Shown: positions 35,801 through 44,150 of the stretch, one piece after another | How positions within the stretch are numbered: position 1 is the stretch's first letter | Layout of the letters: every line of letters begins with the position of its first letter | Assembly (NCBI RefSeq): GCF_900142995.1 | Contig: NZ_FRCR01000008.1 | Coordinates: 1 to 64,000 of the forward strand | Length of the DNA stretch: 64,000 bases | DNA from: Caldanaerovirga acetigignens | GTDB lineage: Bacteria > Bacillota > Thermosediminibacteria > Thermosediminibacterales > Thermosediminibacteraceae | Direction: 5' to 3' | The notes under the pieces: generated by a model | Told to the model about the DNA's origin: nothing | The model's input: the letters and a program-made list of their open reading frames with translations, nothing else | The model's database searches: none | Program-made: the position numbers and the translations under genes

Positions 35801-37634
35801 ATCGAATCCCGCCTTTTATTTTGATTATCCCGCACCCGTGGCACCTGTCGAACCGACAGTCGGGGGTCGGCTGTGCCATCTTCGCCTTCTTCAACTCCCT
35901 CAAAAGGAAGTGTCTATCTATTCCCGGATCTATGACCTCCCAGGGGAAAAATTCTCCTTCAGGGCGCGGCCTATTGGCGTAAAATCCGGGGTCTAACCCC
36001 GCTTCGCTGAAAGCCTCCATCCACTTTGAAAAAGCAAACATATCGCTCCAGCCGTCAAACCTGCACCCCTTTTCGCGGGCTTTCTTGAGCACTAAATTCA
36101 GTCGCCGGTCTCCTCTTGAAAACACCGCCTCTAGGAAGCTTAATCGGCCGTCGTGCCAGTTGTAAATTATATGGGGGTTCTTGAGCTTTTTCTTTAAAAA
36201 TTTCTGGCGTTCGTTTATCTCTTCTAGAGGAATCTGCGCTTCCCACTGAAATGGGGTAAAGGGCTTAGGCACAAAAGTAGAGGTGCTCACGGTAACCCTG
36301 AGTCCTTTGCACTTCCCTTTTACCTCGCGGTAAACATCCACCACTTTATGAGCAAGGTCTACAATCCCTTCTAAATCCTCGTAAGTTTCCGTCGGAAGTC
36401 CTATCATGAAATAAAGTTTAACCGAGTTCCAGCCGGCCTCAAAAGCTCTCCTTACCGACTTTATCAAGTCCTCCTCTGTAACACCTTTATTTATGACATC
36501 TCTAAGTCTCTGAGTACCGGCTTCGGGAGCAAAGGTAAGCCCGCTTTTTTTAATCTCCATAATTCTCCGGGCCAGTTCCAATGTAAAAGAATCGATGCGA
36601 AGCGAAGGCAGCGAAAGGCCGACTCTGCGGTCTTTGAACTCGGTTGTTAATATTTCTACAAGCCTTTTCAAATCCGAGTAATCGCTGGTACTGAGCGAAG
36701 CTAACGAAATTTCTTCATAACCAGTGGCATCTATCATTTCCCGGGCAATGTCCGCCAATTTTTCCGCCGATTTTTCCCTGACGGGCCTGTATATCATCCC
36801 CGCCTGGCAAAAGCGGCAGCCTCTTGTACATCCTCGAAAAATTTCAAGTACCGCTCTGTCGTGAACTATTTCAGTATAAGGGACTATCAGTTTGGTGGGA
36901 TAATATACGCTATCGAGGTCCTCAATAAAGCGTTTTTTCACCCTTTCTGGAACACCCTCTTTTCTGGGTAAGATCTCCCTCACTGTCCCGTCTTCGCTGT
37001 ACGTCACCCGGTAAAGGGACGGAACGTAAATTCCCGGAATTTGTGCCGCCCTTTCCAGAAACTCTTTCCTTTCGGATGAACTTTCCTTCCAATTTATATA
37101 TAGGTCCACCAATTCCAAAATTGACTCTTCTGCTTCTCCTATTACAAAAAGGTCGATAATTTCAGCAAGGGGCTCCGGATTGTAAGCGCATGGACCTCCG
37201 GCAATAACTATAGGGTTGTTTTCCTCGCGCTCTGATGAAAAAATAGGGACTCCCGAAAGCTCCAACATATTCAATACGTTGCTGTAACTCATCTCGTACT
37301 GCAACGAAAAACCGATCATGTCAAATTCAGAAAGGGGGGTTTTGCTTTCGAGGCTAAATAGAGGAATTTTTTTTTGTTTTAGTATATCCTCCATGTCAAT
37401 CCACGGTGCAAATACCCTCTCTGCATAGACATCCTCTCGTTCATTCAGTAGGTGGTACAAAATCCTGAGTCCCAGATGGGACATGCCTACCTCGTATACG
37501 TCTGGAAATGCCAATGCGATATGGACCTTGATATCGTTTTTATCCTTTTTGGTGCTGTTTAACTCATTGCCTACGTACCTCATTGGTTTTGAAACTTTTG
37601 GCAGAATTTCATCGAGAATATTTTCAATCTCCAA
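35778..37634 (-). CDS. TIGR03960 B12-binding-like radical SAM protein
   Basis: 618 aa: an N-terminal cobalamin-binding-like domain (HIALAFPDVYEVGMSHLGL near residue 35) and a radical-SAM domain with the [4Fe-4S] motif RGCTRGCRFCQAG near residue 260 and LSTSDYSDL after it. The C-terminus has a second Cys cluster, CRFDRCHGCG, which may hold another cluster. It makes up a conserved pair with the next gene, upstream of rng in many Clostridia, suggesting an RNA or ribosome modification job; the reaction is unknown. TTG start with AGGAGG nine bases upstream. Confidence 0.93.
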   Translation of the reverse strand: MEIENILDEILPKVSKPMRYVGNELNSTKKDKNDIKVHIALAFPDVYEVGMSHLGLRILYHLLNEREDVYAERVFAPWIDMEDILKQKKIPLFSLESKTPLSEFDMIGFSLQYEMSYSNVLNMLELSGVPIFSSEREENNPIVIAGGPCAYNPEPLAEIIDLFVIGEAEESILELVDLYINWKESSSERKEFLERAAQIPGIYVPSLYRVTYSEDGTVREILPRKEGVPERVKKRFIEDLDSVYYPTKLIVPYTEIVHDRAVLEIFRGCTRGCRFCQAGMIYRPVREKSAEKLADIAREMIDATGYEEISLASLSTSDYSDLKRLVEILTTEFKDRRVGLSLPSLRIDSFTLELARRIMEIKKSGLTFAPEAGTQRLRDVINKGVTEEDLIKSVRRAFEAGWNSVKLYFMIGLPTETYEDLEGIVDLAHKVVDVYREVKGKCKGLRVTVSTSTFVPKPFTPFQWEAQIPLEEINERQKFLKKKLKNPHIIYNWHDGRLSFLEAVFSRGDRRLNLVLKKAREKGCRFDGWSDMFAFSKWMEAFSEAGLDPGFYANRPRPEGEFFPWEVIDPGIDRHFLLRELKKAKMAQPTPDCRFDRCHGCGIIKIKGGIRCEVKNED

Positions 37635-37670
37635 AGTCTTATTCCTCCTCGTAGCTTTGTGCCTTTTATA

Positions 37671-38537
37671 TTATAACAGGTCTTCCAACTTTATATCCAA
37701 TCCTTTTTCTATAATAGTGTCAAATATTTCCGTTTCGGTCAAGCACTTTTTTAACCTATTGTTATTGTCTATAATGTAGACAAGGTAAAAATTCTGGGGG
37801 TTTAGGCGAAATATAACCTGTTTTACTGGCACTTTGACAAAGGCTACGATAGACTGAACAGGTAATACCCCTTTTTCAATTAGGTTTTCTTTTTTATGCG
37901 CCATATAACTCATAAACATAAGGGGAGCATGTCTTTCCTCATCGCTGGCTGCCCAGAAAAGAAAAATTCCCGTCACTACAAGCGCCGGACTCAAATTAGA
38001 GTTTGCAGCCATAACTAAAAATAAAGCCAATAAAAAAAATGCCAAAACCTTCCCCACCCTGGCCGCTATTCGCACCGCTTTTATAAAACTCACGGTTTGG
38101 CTTAGCCATAACATAAATATCTTTCCTCCATCTAAAGGTAAGGCCGGCAACATATTGAAAAGTCCTAAAATAAGCTGGTATCTTATAAAAAAATACATAA
38201 TGCCATAAGGGATAAGTCCATTATAAGCTAAGGACATGAAAACAGCGGCCAGCAGCAAGTTTCCAGCAGGCCCTGCGAGCAAAACGAGTACCTCGCATTC
38301 ACGGGAATATTGGTAAAACATTTTAATATATATCCTGCCGCCAAAAGGCAATAGTTCCAGTTCGTCCACTTTTATATCAAGCATCTGCGCTGCCAAAACG
38401 TGCGAAATCTCGTGAACCAGTATTGCCAACAAAGCAGCTATTATCTCTTTGTATGCCCCTCCAAAAAGGCCAGCAACAACAATCGCGATAAACAAAAAAT
38501 GAAGTCTTACCTTCACTTTGCCGATTAAAAAAAACAT
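37671..38537 (-). CDS. spoIVFB: M50 site-2 protease, SpoIVFB type
   Basis: Intramembrane zinc protease. In Bacillus SpoIVFB cleaves pro-sigma-K in the forespore's outer membrane. It has the HExxH motif as HEISH near residue 43, the NPDG-equivalent ALPLDGGK in a later span, several transmembrane segments and a CBS-like C-terminal domain. The start is ATG at 38537 with GGGGG seven bases upstream, not the longer frame. Its partner spoIVFA lies immediately before it, as in Bacillus. The sigma-K-like promoters elsewhere in the window fit this pathway. Confidence 0.92.
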   Translation of the reverse strand: MFFLIGKVKVRLHFLFIAIVVAGLFGGAYKEIIAALLAILVHEISHVLAAQMLDIKVDELELLPFGGRIYIKMFYQYSRECEVLVLLAGPAGNLLLAAVFMSLAYNGLIPYGIMYFFIRYQLILGLFNMLPALPLDGGKIFMLWLSQTVSFIKAVRIAARVGKVLAFFLLALFLVMAANSNLSPALVVTGIFLFWAASDEERHAPLMFMSYMAHKKENLIEKGVLPVQSIVAFVKVPVKQVIFRLNPQNFYLVYIIDNNNRLKKCLTETEIFDTIIEKGLDIKLEDLL

Positions 38538-38548
38538 TGTGTATCCCC

Positions 38549-39250
38549 CTAAGGCTTTTCGGAAATTTCCAGCCACTTTTCCGGGTCCTGCGCCTGTCCT
38601 TTTTCCCAGATTTCAAAGTGAAGGTGAGGATTTTCGGCAAGTCCAGTTTTACCGACAGTTCCTATTACTTCCCCCTGGGTCACTCTGTCTCCAGTCTTTA
38701 CGTAGACATCTTTAAGATGGGCATATACCGTCACCACGTCCCCTTCGTGCCTTATTTTTATAAGCTGGCCTAGCTCCGGGTCTTGAGCCGCCTGTATCAC
38801 CATTCCGCTTGACGCAGCTTTGACAGGTGTTCCCTCGAGCTGCTCTATGTCAATTCCATTGTGCATTCGTTCTACTTCCAGGAGGGGATGAAATCTTTGC
38901 CCAAAACCCGAAGTAACCTTCCCATTCAGAGGGGCAATAAATACTCTCGAAGGCAAAGAAGAAGTCTCCTCCCCAAAAATACTTTTCAAGGCGGGTATAT
39001 CCCTTATAAATTTCTGGTATTTTATCTTTTCTAAAATTTCTGCTAAGTTCATTTCATAAGTTATAGCACTACGGACCCTTGTAATTATTGCGGAGGCCGG
39101 TGGCAAATTAATTTTTTTTAAAAAAAGCATAACGCATAATATAGCAAAGGCAACTATAACCTTTTGGAGGTTCAAAAAACGATTTATACTCATTTCTTCT
39201 GAATTCTCATAATATTGGGCATACGGATCACGTTCTCTGTGCCACCACAT
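38549..39250 (-). CDS. spoIVFA: M23-domain protein, SpoIVFA type
   Basis: A 233-aa protein with one transmembrane helix near residues 32-46 and a C-terminal M23/LytM domain: TSGFGQRFHPLLEVERMHNG, HNGIDIE and NPHLHFEIW. The metal ligands His/Asp and HxH are present, so unlike some SpoIVFA it may be catalytically competent. In Bacillus SpoIVFA is the scaffold that holds SpoIVFB inactive. Identification rests on order (next to spoIVFB and min genes) as well as domains. GGAGGGGG precedes the ATG. Confidence 0.85.
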   Translation of the reverse strand: MWWHRERDPYAQYYENSEEMSINRFLNLQKVIVAFAILCVMLFLKKINLPPASAIITRVRSAITYEMNLAEILEKIKYQKFIRDIPALKSIFGEETSSLPSRVFIAPLNGKVTSGFGQRFHPLLEVERMHNGIDIEQLEGTPVKAASSGMVIQAAQDPELGQLIKIRHEGDVVTVYAHLKDVYVKTGDRVTQGEVIGTVGKTGLAENPHLHFEIWEKGQAQDPEKWLEISEKP

Positions 39251-39317
39251 GGTTCCCCCTCCAGCTTAAATCTCGATATATATATCTATGGCGAGCTAAG
39301 CCCTTTTATTACAACAA

Positions 39318-39352
39318 AGACAAAAGGCCAAGGAAAAATTTCCCCGGCCTTT
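39318..39352 (-). terminator. terminator after rodA
   Basis: AAAGGCC pairs with GGCCTTT with an internal GGAAA/TTTCC helix, followed by TTTGTC on the minus strand. Confidence 0.7.
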
Positions 39353-40445
39353 AAAAAAGGATCTTCTGTCTTCGCATCCCTATTCCCAGTACAAGGCCCA
39401 CAGCCATCATGTTCATCAAAAACGAACTCCCGCCATAACTCATGAACGGAAGGGGTATCCCTGTGACGGGCATAAGCCCCATCGTCATGCCTACGTTTAC
39501 CAATATCTGAAATATCCACATTGTTGCTACACCAGCGGCCATATAAGTTCCAAGTTTGTCGCGGGATTTGAAAGCTATTCTTATTGTGAGATATACCAAG
39601 GCGAAAAATAAAGATAAAAGAAACATCCCGCCTACAAATCCCAGTTCTTCTGACAACACGGCAAAAATAAAGTCAGTCTGCTGCTCAGGTATAAAATCAA
39701 GCTGGTTCTGAGTCCCTTTGAAAAGACCTTTTCCCAAAAACCTCCCGGAACCAATAGCTATTTTTGACTGAATCACGTGGTATCCAAAACCCAAAGGATC
39801 CAGATTTGGATTTATAAAAATCAAAAGCCTCATCCTCTGGTAATCGTGCAGAAAATGCCACAATACCGGAAATGCAGCCAATCCCGCCGCTACAGTTCCC
39901 AAAATGAGCTTTGCACTGACCCCTGCAACAAATATCATGCCGAACATTATTGCTATCAATACTAGAGATGTCCCCAGGTCTGGCTGTTTTACTATGAGCA
40001 ACATCGGTATCCCTACGTGAATGAATATTTGAAGTAAATCCTTCAAACCGACGACTTTCTTTTTATCCAAAAAATTCGCCAAAGTAATTATAACCGCAAG
40101 CTTGCTAAATTCAGAAGGTTGAAAGCCAAAAGGACCTATGTCTATCCACCGCTGAGCGCCCATCGTCGTTCTTCCCAGAAGCAGTACTATAACGAGCAAT
40201 AATAAATTTACCACATATATAGCATTTGAAAGCATTGCGACAGTATGGTAATCCACCACTATGAAAAACGCCATCGCCACAAGTCCCAGGAGAAACCATA
40301 AAAATTGCATTTTGGTATAATGGAAGCTTCCCCCGGGGGCAGTTACATGGGTGGCGCTGCTGATGGTCAATATGCTGAGTGCTGCCAGCATCGTTATTAC
40401 TACTATAATCCTGTAGTCCAGATTTTTTAAAAGCCTCGGATCCAT
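39351..40445 (-). CDS. rodA: RodA, SEDS peptidoglycan polymerase
   Basis: A ten-span SEDS glycosyltransferase acting with a class-B PBP for cell elongation. 364 aa, with LFKGTQNQLDFIPEQQTDFI, the SEDS signature, and VTGIPLPFMSYGGSS near the end. GGGAGG lies six bases before the ATG. Downstream of min/mre genes and upstream of spoIVFA, it fits the rod-shape group; FtsW/SpoVE identity is less likely from context. Confidence 0.93.
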   Translation of the reverse strand: MDPRLLKNLDYRIIVVITMLAALSILTISSATHVTAPGGSFHYTKMQFLWFLLGLVAMAFFIVVDYHTVAMLSNAIYVVNLLLLVIVLLLGRTTMGAQRWIDIGPFGFQPSEFSKLAVIITLANFLDKKKVVGLKDLLQIFIHVGIPMLLIVKQPDLGTSLVLIAIMFGMIFVAGVSAKLILGTVAAGLAAFPVLWHFLHDYQRMRLLIFINPNLDPLGFGYHVIQSKIAIGSGRFLGKGLFKGTQNQLDFIPEQQTDFIFAVLSEELGFVGGMFLLSLFFALVYLTIRIAFKSRDKLGTYMAAGVATMWIFQILVNVGMTMGLMPVTGIPLPFMSYGGSSFLMNMMAVGLVLGIGMRRQKILF

Positions 40446-40521
40446 AGCGAGCCTCCCAAAGAAAATCCATTATCCATTATACCATATCTTAAACCACCCC
40501 TGAAAGCAATCTGCCATCCGG

Positions 40522-42285
40522 TTAGCCGTGTATATTTTTCCATGAGAGCTCTACCGAATCCCCGCTTTCTAGAGCAGTAGTCAAAGTTGCCGGCATGCCG
40601 TTTACCTTTATGTCCAGGTATCCCCTGAATCCGCCTAAATCAAAGTCTATTATATTGAAAATATCGTTCACGATGAGGTCGGGTTTTTTTATTTCCACCG
40701 ACGAATCGGGGGGTATCTCATCATCGTAACTGGCACTCTCGCCATTGATGAACGCATGCGGTTCCACTGAAATTTTTCTGCCATTGACGAATATAAAGAC
40801 CTTGTCCTCATCTTTTATAAAATCCCTAATCCAAGCTCTGCCTGGTGCCCCAGGCTTTGCTTCTTCGATTTGTATTCTCGCACCGTCTTTTACACGATCA
40901 TCGAGGCTCGCTGTACGCCCATCCACTGTAATCACCGCAGGTACCCCAAGTTTTCCTGGCACTACTTTCAATTTTCCGTTGAGTTCAAAAGTCAGAGCAG
41001 GACCGGGCAGCCCTAAAATTCTCGAAGAAGGATATCCTGCCTGCACTAAAACTTGAAAAACGGTGGGTTCGTCTTTACCCAGCACATGCACCATTTCGCC
41101 GTTTACCCAAACCTTGATAAAGGAAAGGGTTGTACCTTCTATCGCATTGACACCTATACCCACAGGCGTTATGGCAAAGGGCCCAGATAAGCCTACCTTG
41201 CCACCTTTGATAAAGTTTGTGGACTCTAAGTTTTTGACCCCTACTCTTTCCTTTGGAATCTCCAGATTTGCCGCAATAGCTTCAGGAAGCCCAGGCAGCA
41301 AACTCCCTCCTCCTATGCATATTACCGCCGCCGGGGGTTTTCCGTTGAGCTCTAAAATCTTCCCCGCTATTTGGGCTGAGAGGTCCCAAACCGCCTCTTT
41401 TATCGCTTCCATTACTTGCCTCGTTTCCACGCGCCTTTCAATCCCCAATACATCCGTGAATTCTACGAAGGTACTGTCCAGAAGCTTCCTTTTTACTCTT
41501 TCCCCTTCCTGAAAGTCCAAAAGAAATGCTTCGCATATTTTTTCCGTTATCTCATCTCCAGCCGTAGGAACCATCCCGTAGGCAATGATGCTCCCGTCCT
41601 TCGAAATGGCTATGTCCGAGGTACCCGCACCTATATCAACCAGGGCGATATTGAGCTTCCTCATGCTGGGAGGGACCGCGATGCTACTTGCAGCAATGGG
41701 TTCCAAAGTAATGTTTTCCAATTCTAAGTCACATCTTTTTAAAACAGAAATTAGGCCTTCAACCACCGAACGCGGGAGAAAAGTCGCAACAATATCTATA
41801 GTGGCACTCCTCCCTTTCTGGCCCAGCAGATTTTCTATCGGATTCCCTTCCAGGTACCATCTGACCACGCTATACCCAACGCAATGATAGTCAATAAATC
41901 CTTCTTTTGCGCTTTTCCCTGAAATTGATTCAATGGCCTTTTCCAAAGCCTCAACCGTAAGATTTCGTATATCATCTCTTTCTATTTCTCTATAAGGTAA
42001 GAGCCGTTTTTCAACCCTGGTCTCGATCGTAACTAAACTCCTACCGGCGGCAGCCACCGCAGCTTTTTTCAATTCATAACCCAATCTGCCTTCTAGATTT
42101 TCTTTCAAGCGCCTGACACCATCGGCTACAAGTTCCACATCATGCACTTGTCCATCGTACATCGCCCTCGTTTCATGCTCTAAAATTTCCCAGTCCTTTA
42201 TTAAAAATTCTCTCCCACTTTTGCACAAAACGACCCCAACTATTGTCCTCGTTCCGATATCAAGTGCAAAAACTTCTCCGCTCAT
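40522..42285 (-). CDS. FtsA-like actin-fold protein with long C-terminal extension
   Basis: 587 aa. Residues 1-375 carry an FtsA/PilM-type actin fold: FALDIGTRTIVGVVL (phosphate-1), LVDIGAGTSDIAI (phosphate-2), and CIGGGSLLPGLPEAI (adenosine). Ordinary FtsA is about 410-450 aa; here a further 200 residues follow with three VNG/VDG-strand units (VTVDGRTASLDD, IFVNGRKISVEP, IKVNGMPATLTT), each ending in a GD/DG-VE turn. They look like beta-grasp repeats. The usual C-terminal amphipathic membrane helix of FtsA is not evident. Located between minE and rodA, so a division or elongation-linked role is likely. Confidence 0.78.
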   Translation of the reverse strand: MSGEVFALDIGTRTIVGVVLCKSGREFLIKDWEILEHETRAMYDGQVHDVELVADGVRRLKENLEGRLGYELKKAAVAAAGRSLVTIETRVEKRLLPYREIERDDIRNLTVEALEKAIESISGKSAKEGFIDYHCVGYSVVRWYLEGNPIENLLGQKGRSATIDIVATFLPRSVVEGLISVLKRCDLELENITLEPIAASSIAVPPSMRKLNIALVDIGAGTSDIAISKDGSIIAYGMVPTAGDEITEKICEAFLLDFQEGERVKRKLLDSTFVEFTDVLGIERRVETRQVMEAIKEAVWDLSAQIAGKILELNGKPPAAVICIGGGSLLPGLPEAIAANLEIPKERVGVKNLESTNFIKGGKVGLSGPFAITPVGIGVNAIEGTTLSFIKVWVNGEMVHVLGKDEPTVFQVLVQAGYPSSRILGLPGPALTFELNGKLKVVPGKLGVPAVITVDGRTASLDDRVKDGARIQIEEAKPGAPGRAWIRDFIKDEDKVFIFVNGRKISVEPHAFINGESASYDDEIPPDSSVEIKKPDLIVNDIFNIIDFDLGGFRGYLDIKVNGMPATLTTALESGDSVELSWKNIHG

Positions 42286-42308
42286 TTGCTAAAAATATTC
42301 CTCCTTTT

Positions 42309-42590
42309 TTAAGCGCGGACAACATGTTTTATCCTCTTTATGGGTATGTTAGCAACCAAAGCGGGCACGGTCGCATCCTCATCCTTTTTCATTCTCGTAA
42401 GCTTAATCTCCAGCCCTTCCTCTTCTATATCGACATAGTCTGAAATAATGTTGATGATCCGGCTCTTTATCATTTCTAGGAATTGCGGTGAAACGTTGGC
42501 CCTATCGTGCACCAGGATAAGTCTTAATCTTTCTTTTGCTATATCTTTGCTTGACACATCATCTCTACCAAAAAGTCTAAGAAAATCCAT
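42309..42590 (-). CDS. minE: cell division topological specificity factor MinE
   Basis: 93 aa with the family opening (FLRLFGRDDVSSKDIAKERL), the KERLRLILVHDRANVSP MinD-activation strand and a C-terminal specificity domain ending KRIKHVV. Stimulates MinD ATPase to drive MinCD oscillation. It is absent from Bacillus but common in Clostridia. AAGGGGG precedes the ATG; gap to minD is 13 bases. Confidence 0.95.
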   Translation of the reverse strand: MDFLRLFGRDDVSSKDIAKERLRLILVHDRANVSPQFLEMIKSRIINIISDYVDIEEEGLEIKLTRMKKDEDATVPALVANIPIKRIKHVVRA

Positions 42591-42603
42591 CCTAATGCCC
42601 CCT

Positions 42604-43410
42604 TTATCTTCTTACCCTAAGGCCAAAAAGCATTTTAATTTTTTCCATCAAAGTGGGTTCTACATCTAACGACATCAGAGGTACATTTTCCCCCTCTAAC
42701 CTGCGGGTTACATTCCTATAGGCTTGCCCTGCTTTCGAACTTTCGTCAGCGACTGCTGGCTCACCCCTGTTAGTAGAAATTACTATTCGCTCGTCTTCGG
42801 GAATTACTCCTAAAAGGTCGATAGCAAGTATATCTATTATGTCTTCAATATCCATCATATCGCCGCGTTTTACCATATCCGGCCTAATGCGGTTAATTAT
42901 AAGCTGAGGCTCTTCAAAACCTGCGGCTTCAAGAAGTCCTATTACTCTGTCGGCATCGCGAACTGCAGAGACTTCCGGCGTCGTAACAATAATAGCTTTC
43001 TCCGCCCCGGCTATTGCATTTTTAAAACCTTGCTCGATACCTGCTGGACAATCCACCAAAACGTAATCGAATTCTTCCTTAAGTTGGTCGCACAAATTTT
43101 TCATCTGTTCAGGCGATACTGCAGTCTTGTCCTTCGTCTGAGCTGCAGGCAAAAGGTAAAGGTTTTCGAAGCGCTTGTCCCTTATAAGAGCCTGTTTCAG
43201 CCTGCACACGCCTTGCACCACATCAACGAGATCGTATACGATGCGATTTTCCAACCCCATAACCACATCCAGATTCCTAAGTCCAATGTCAGCGTCGATC
43301 ATCACTACCTTCCTGTGCTTTAAAAGAGCAAGACCAGTCCCAATGTTGGCAGTCGTGGTGGTTTTTCCCACGCCTCCTTTCCCGGAAGTAATTACAATTA
43401 CCTGACCCAT
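42604..43410 (-). CDS. minD: septum site-determining ATPase MinD
   Basis: Deviant Walker A SGKGGVGKTTTTANIG at the start, DADIGLRNLDVVMG, and a C-terminal amphipathic membrane-targeting helix (LMEKIKMLFGL). Start ATG at 43410, with GGAGGGG ahead, not the longer open frame. Recruits MinC to the membrane. Confidence 0.97.
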   Translation of the reverse strand: MGQVIVITSGKGGVGKTTTTANIGTGLALLKHRKVVMIDADIGLRNLDVVMGLENRIVYDLVDVVQGVCRLKQALIRDKRFENLYLLPAAQTKDKTAVSPEQMKNLCDQLKEEFDYVLVDCPAGIEQGFKNAIAGAEKAIIVTTPEVSAVRDADRVIGLLEAAGFEEPQLIINRIRPDMVKRGDMMDIEDIIDILAIDLLGVIPEDERIVISTNRGEPAVADESSKAGQAYRNVTRRLEGENVPLMSLDVEPTLMEKIKMLFGLRVRR

Positions 43411-43438
43411 CTCTTCCCCTCCTAATTTATAAACCTCT

Positions 43439-44047
43439 TTAATGAAAATAATAGGGTTCAATTACTATGACACCGTCTTTCAAATAGGCCACTTCTGGCA
43501 CCTGCGGAACTGTACTTTTCCCCTCCGGTGGTCTTGAAATAACTCCGGCTATCCTGAGCTGAATAGGCTGCAACCTGTACGCCGCAACTATCGAGTTTTC
43601 ATCCCCCTCCGCTCCCGCATGCGCCATGCCTCGCAGCGTGCCGAAAACCAAGATATCCCCTTTCGCTATCACTTCGCTTCCTGGATTTACATCGCCTAAT
43701 ATAACCACATTGCCGCCATACGAAATTCTCTGTCCCGAGCGCAAGGTTTTTTTCAAAATTAGGGTTTCAGGCAACGGAGGTGTTGGGAATTGAATGGTAT
43801 AAAGCGGATGGTCTTTCTTAAGTTTTAAGCCGTATTCTTTCAACATCGCCTCAATCTGATTTATCTCTTCTTGGCTTATATGTCCTTCTTTGATTAGAAG
43901 GCGCGCTTCGCCACCTTTGAAAAAGTCGCCTCCTTTTTGGAGTTTTTCAAGAATTGTATTTTTTACGGTTTCAAAATCCGAACGGCGGCGCAATATTATT
44001 GAAATCCCATCCCTTGTACCCTTTATTACTACCATCTTTTGACTCAT
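43439..44047 (-). CDS. minC: septum site-determining protein MinC
   Basis: Inhibits FtsZ polymerisation at the poles. 202 aa: N-terminal FtsZ-binding domain (VVIKGTRDGISIIL), and the C-terminal beta-helix (LRSGQRISYGGNVVILGDVN, GDILVFGTLRGMAHAG). ATG at 44047 follows GGAGGG. First gene of minC-minD-minE. Confidence 0.95.
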   Translation of the reverse strand: MSQKMVVIKGTRDGISIILRRRSDFETVKNTILEKLQKGGDFFKGGEARLLIKEGHISQEEINQIEAMLKEYGLKLKKDHPLYTIQFPTPPLPETLILKKTLRSGQRISYGGNVVILGDVNPGSEVIAKGDILVFGTLRGMAHAGAEGDENSIVAAYRLQPIQLRIAGVISRPPEGKSTVPQVPEVAYLKDGVIVIEPYYFH

Positions 44048-44116
44048 CGATATTCCCTCCGCAGCTTCGTCTTTTATCAATATTCTTCAAAAAAAAGCCA
44101 ATTCCTTCTTGCTAAA

Positions 44117-44146
44117 ACAAAAAAACCAGAATCTTACAGATTCTGG
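44117..44146 (-). terminator. terminator after mrdA
   Basis: CCAGAATCTG and GATTCTGG form a near-perfect stem, with TTTTTTTG after it on the minus strand. Confidence 0.88.
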
Positions 44147-44150
44147 CTGG

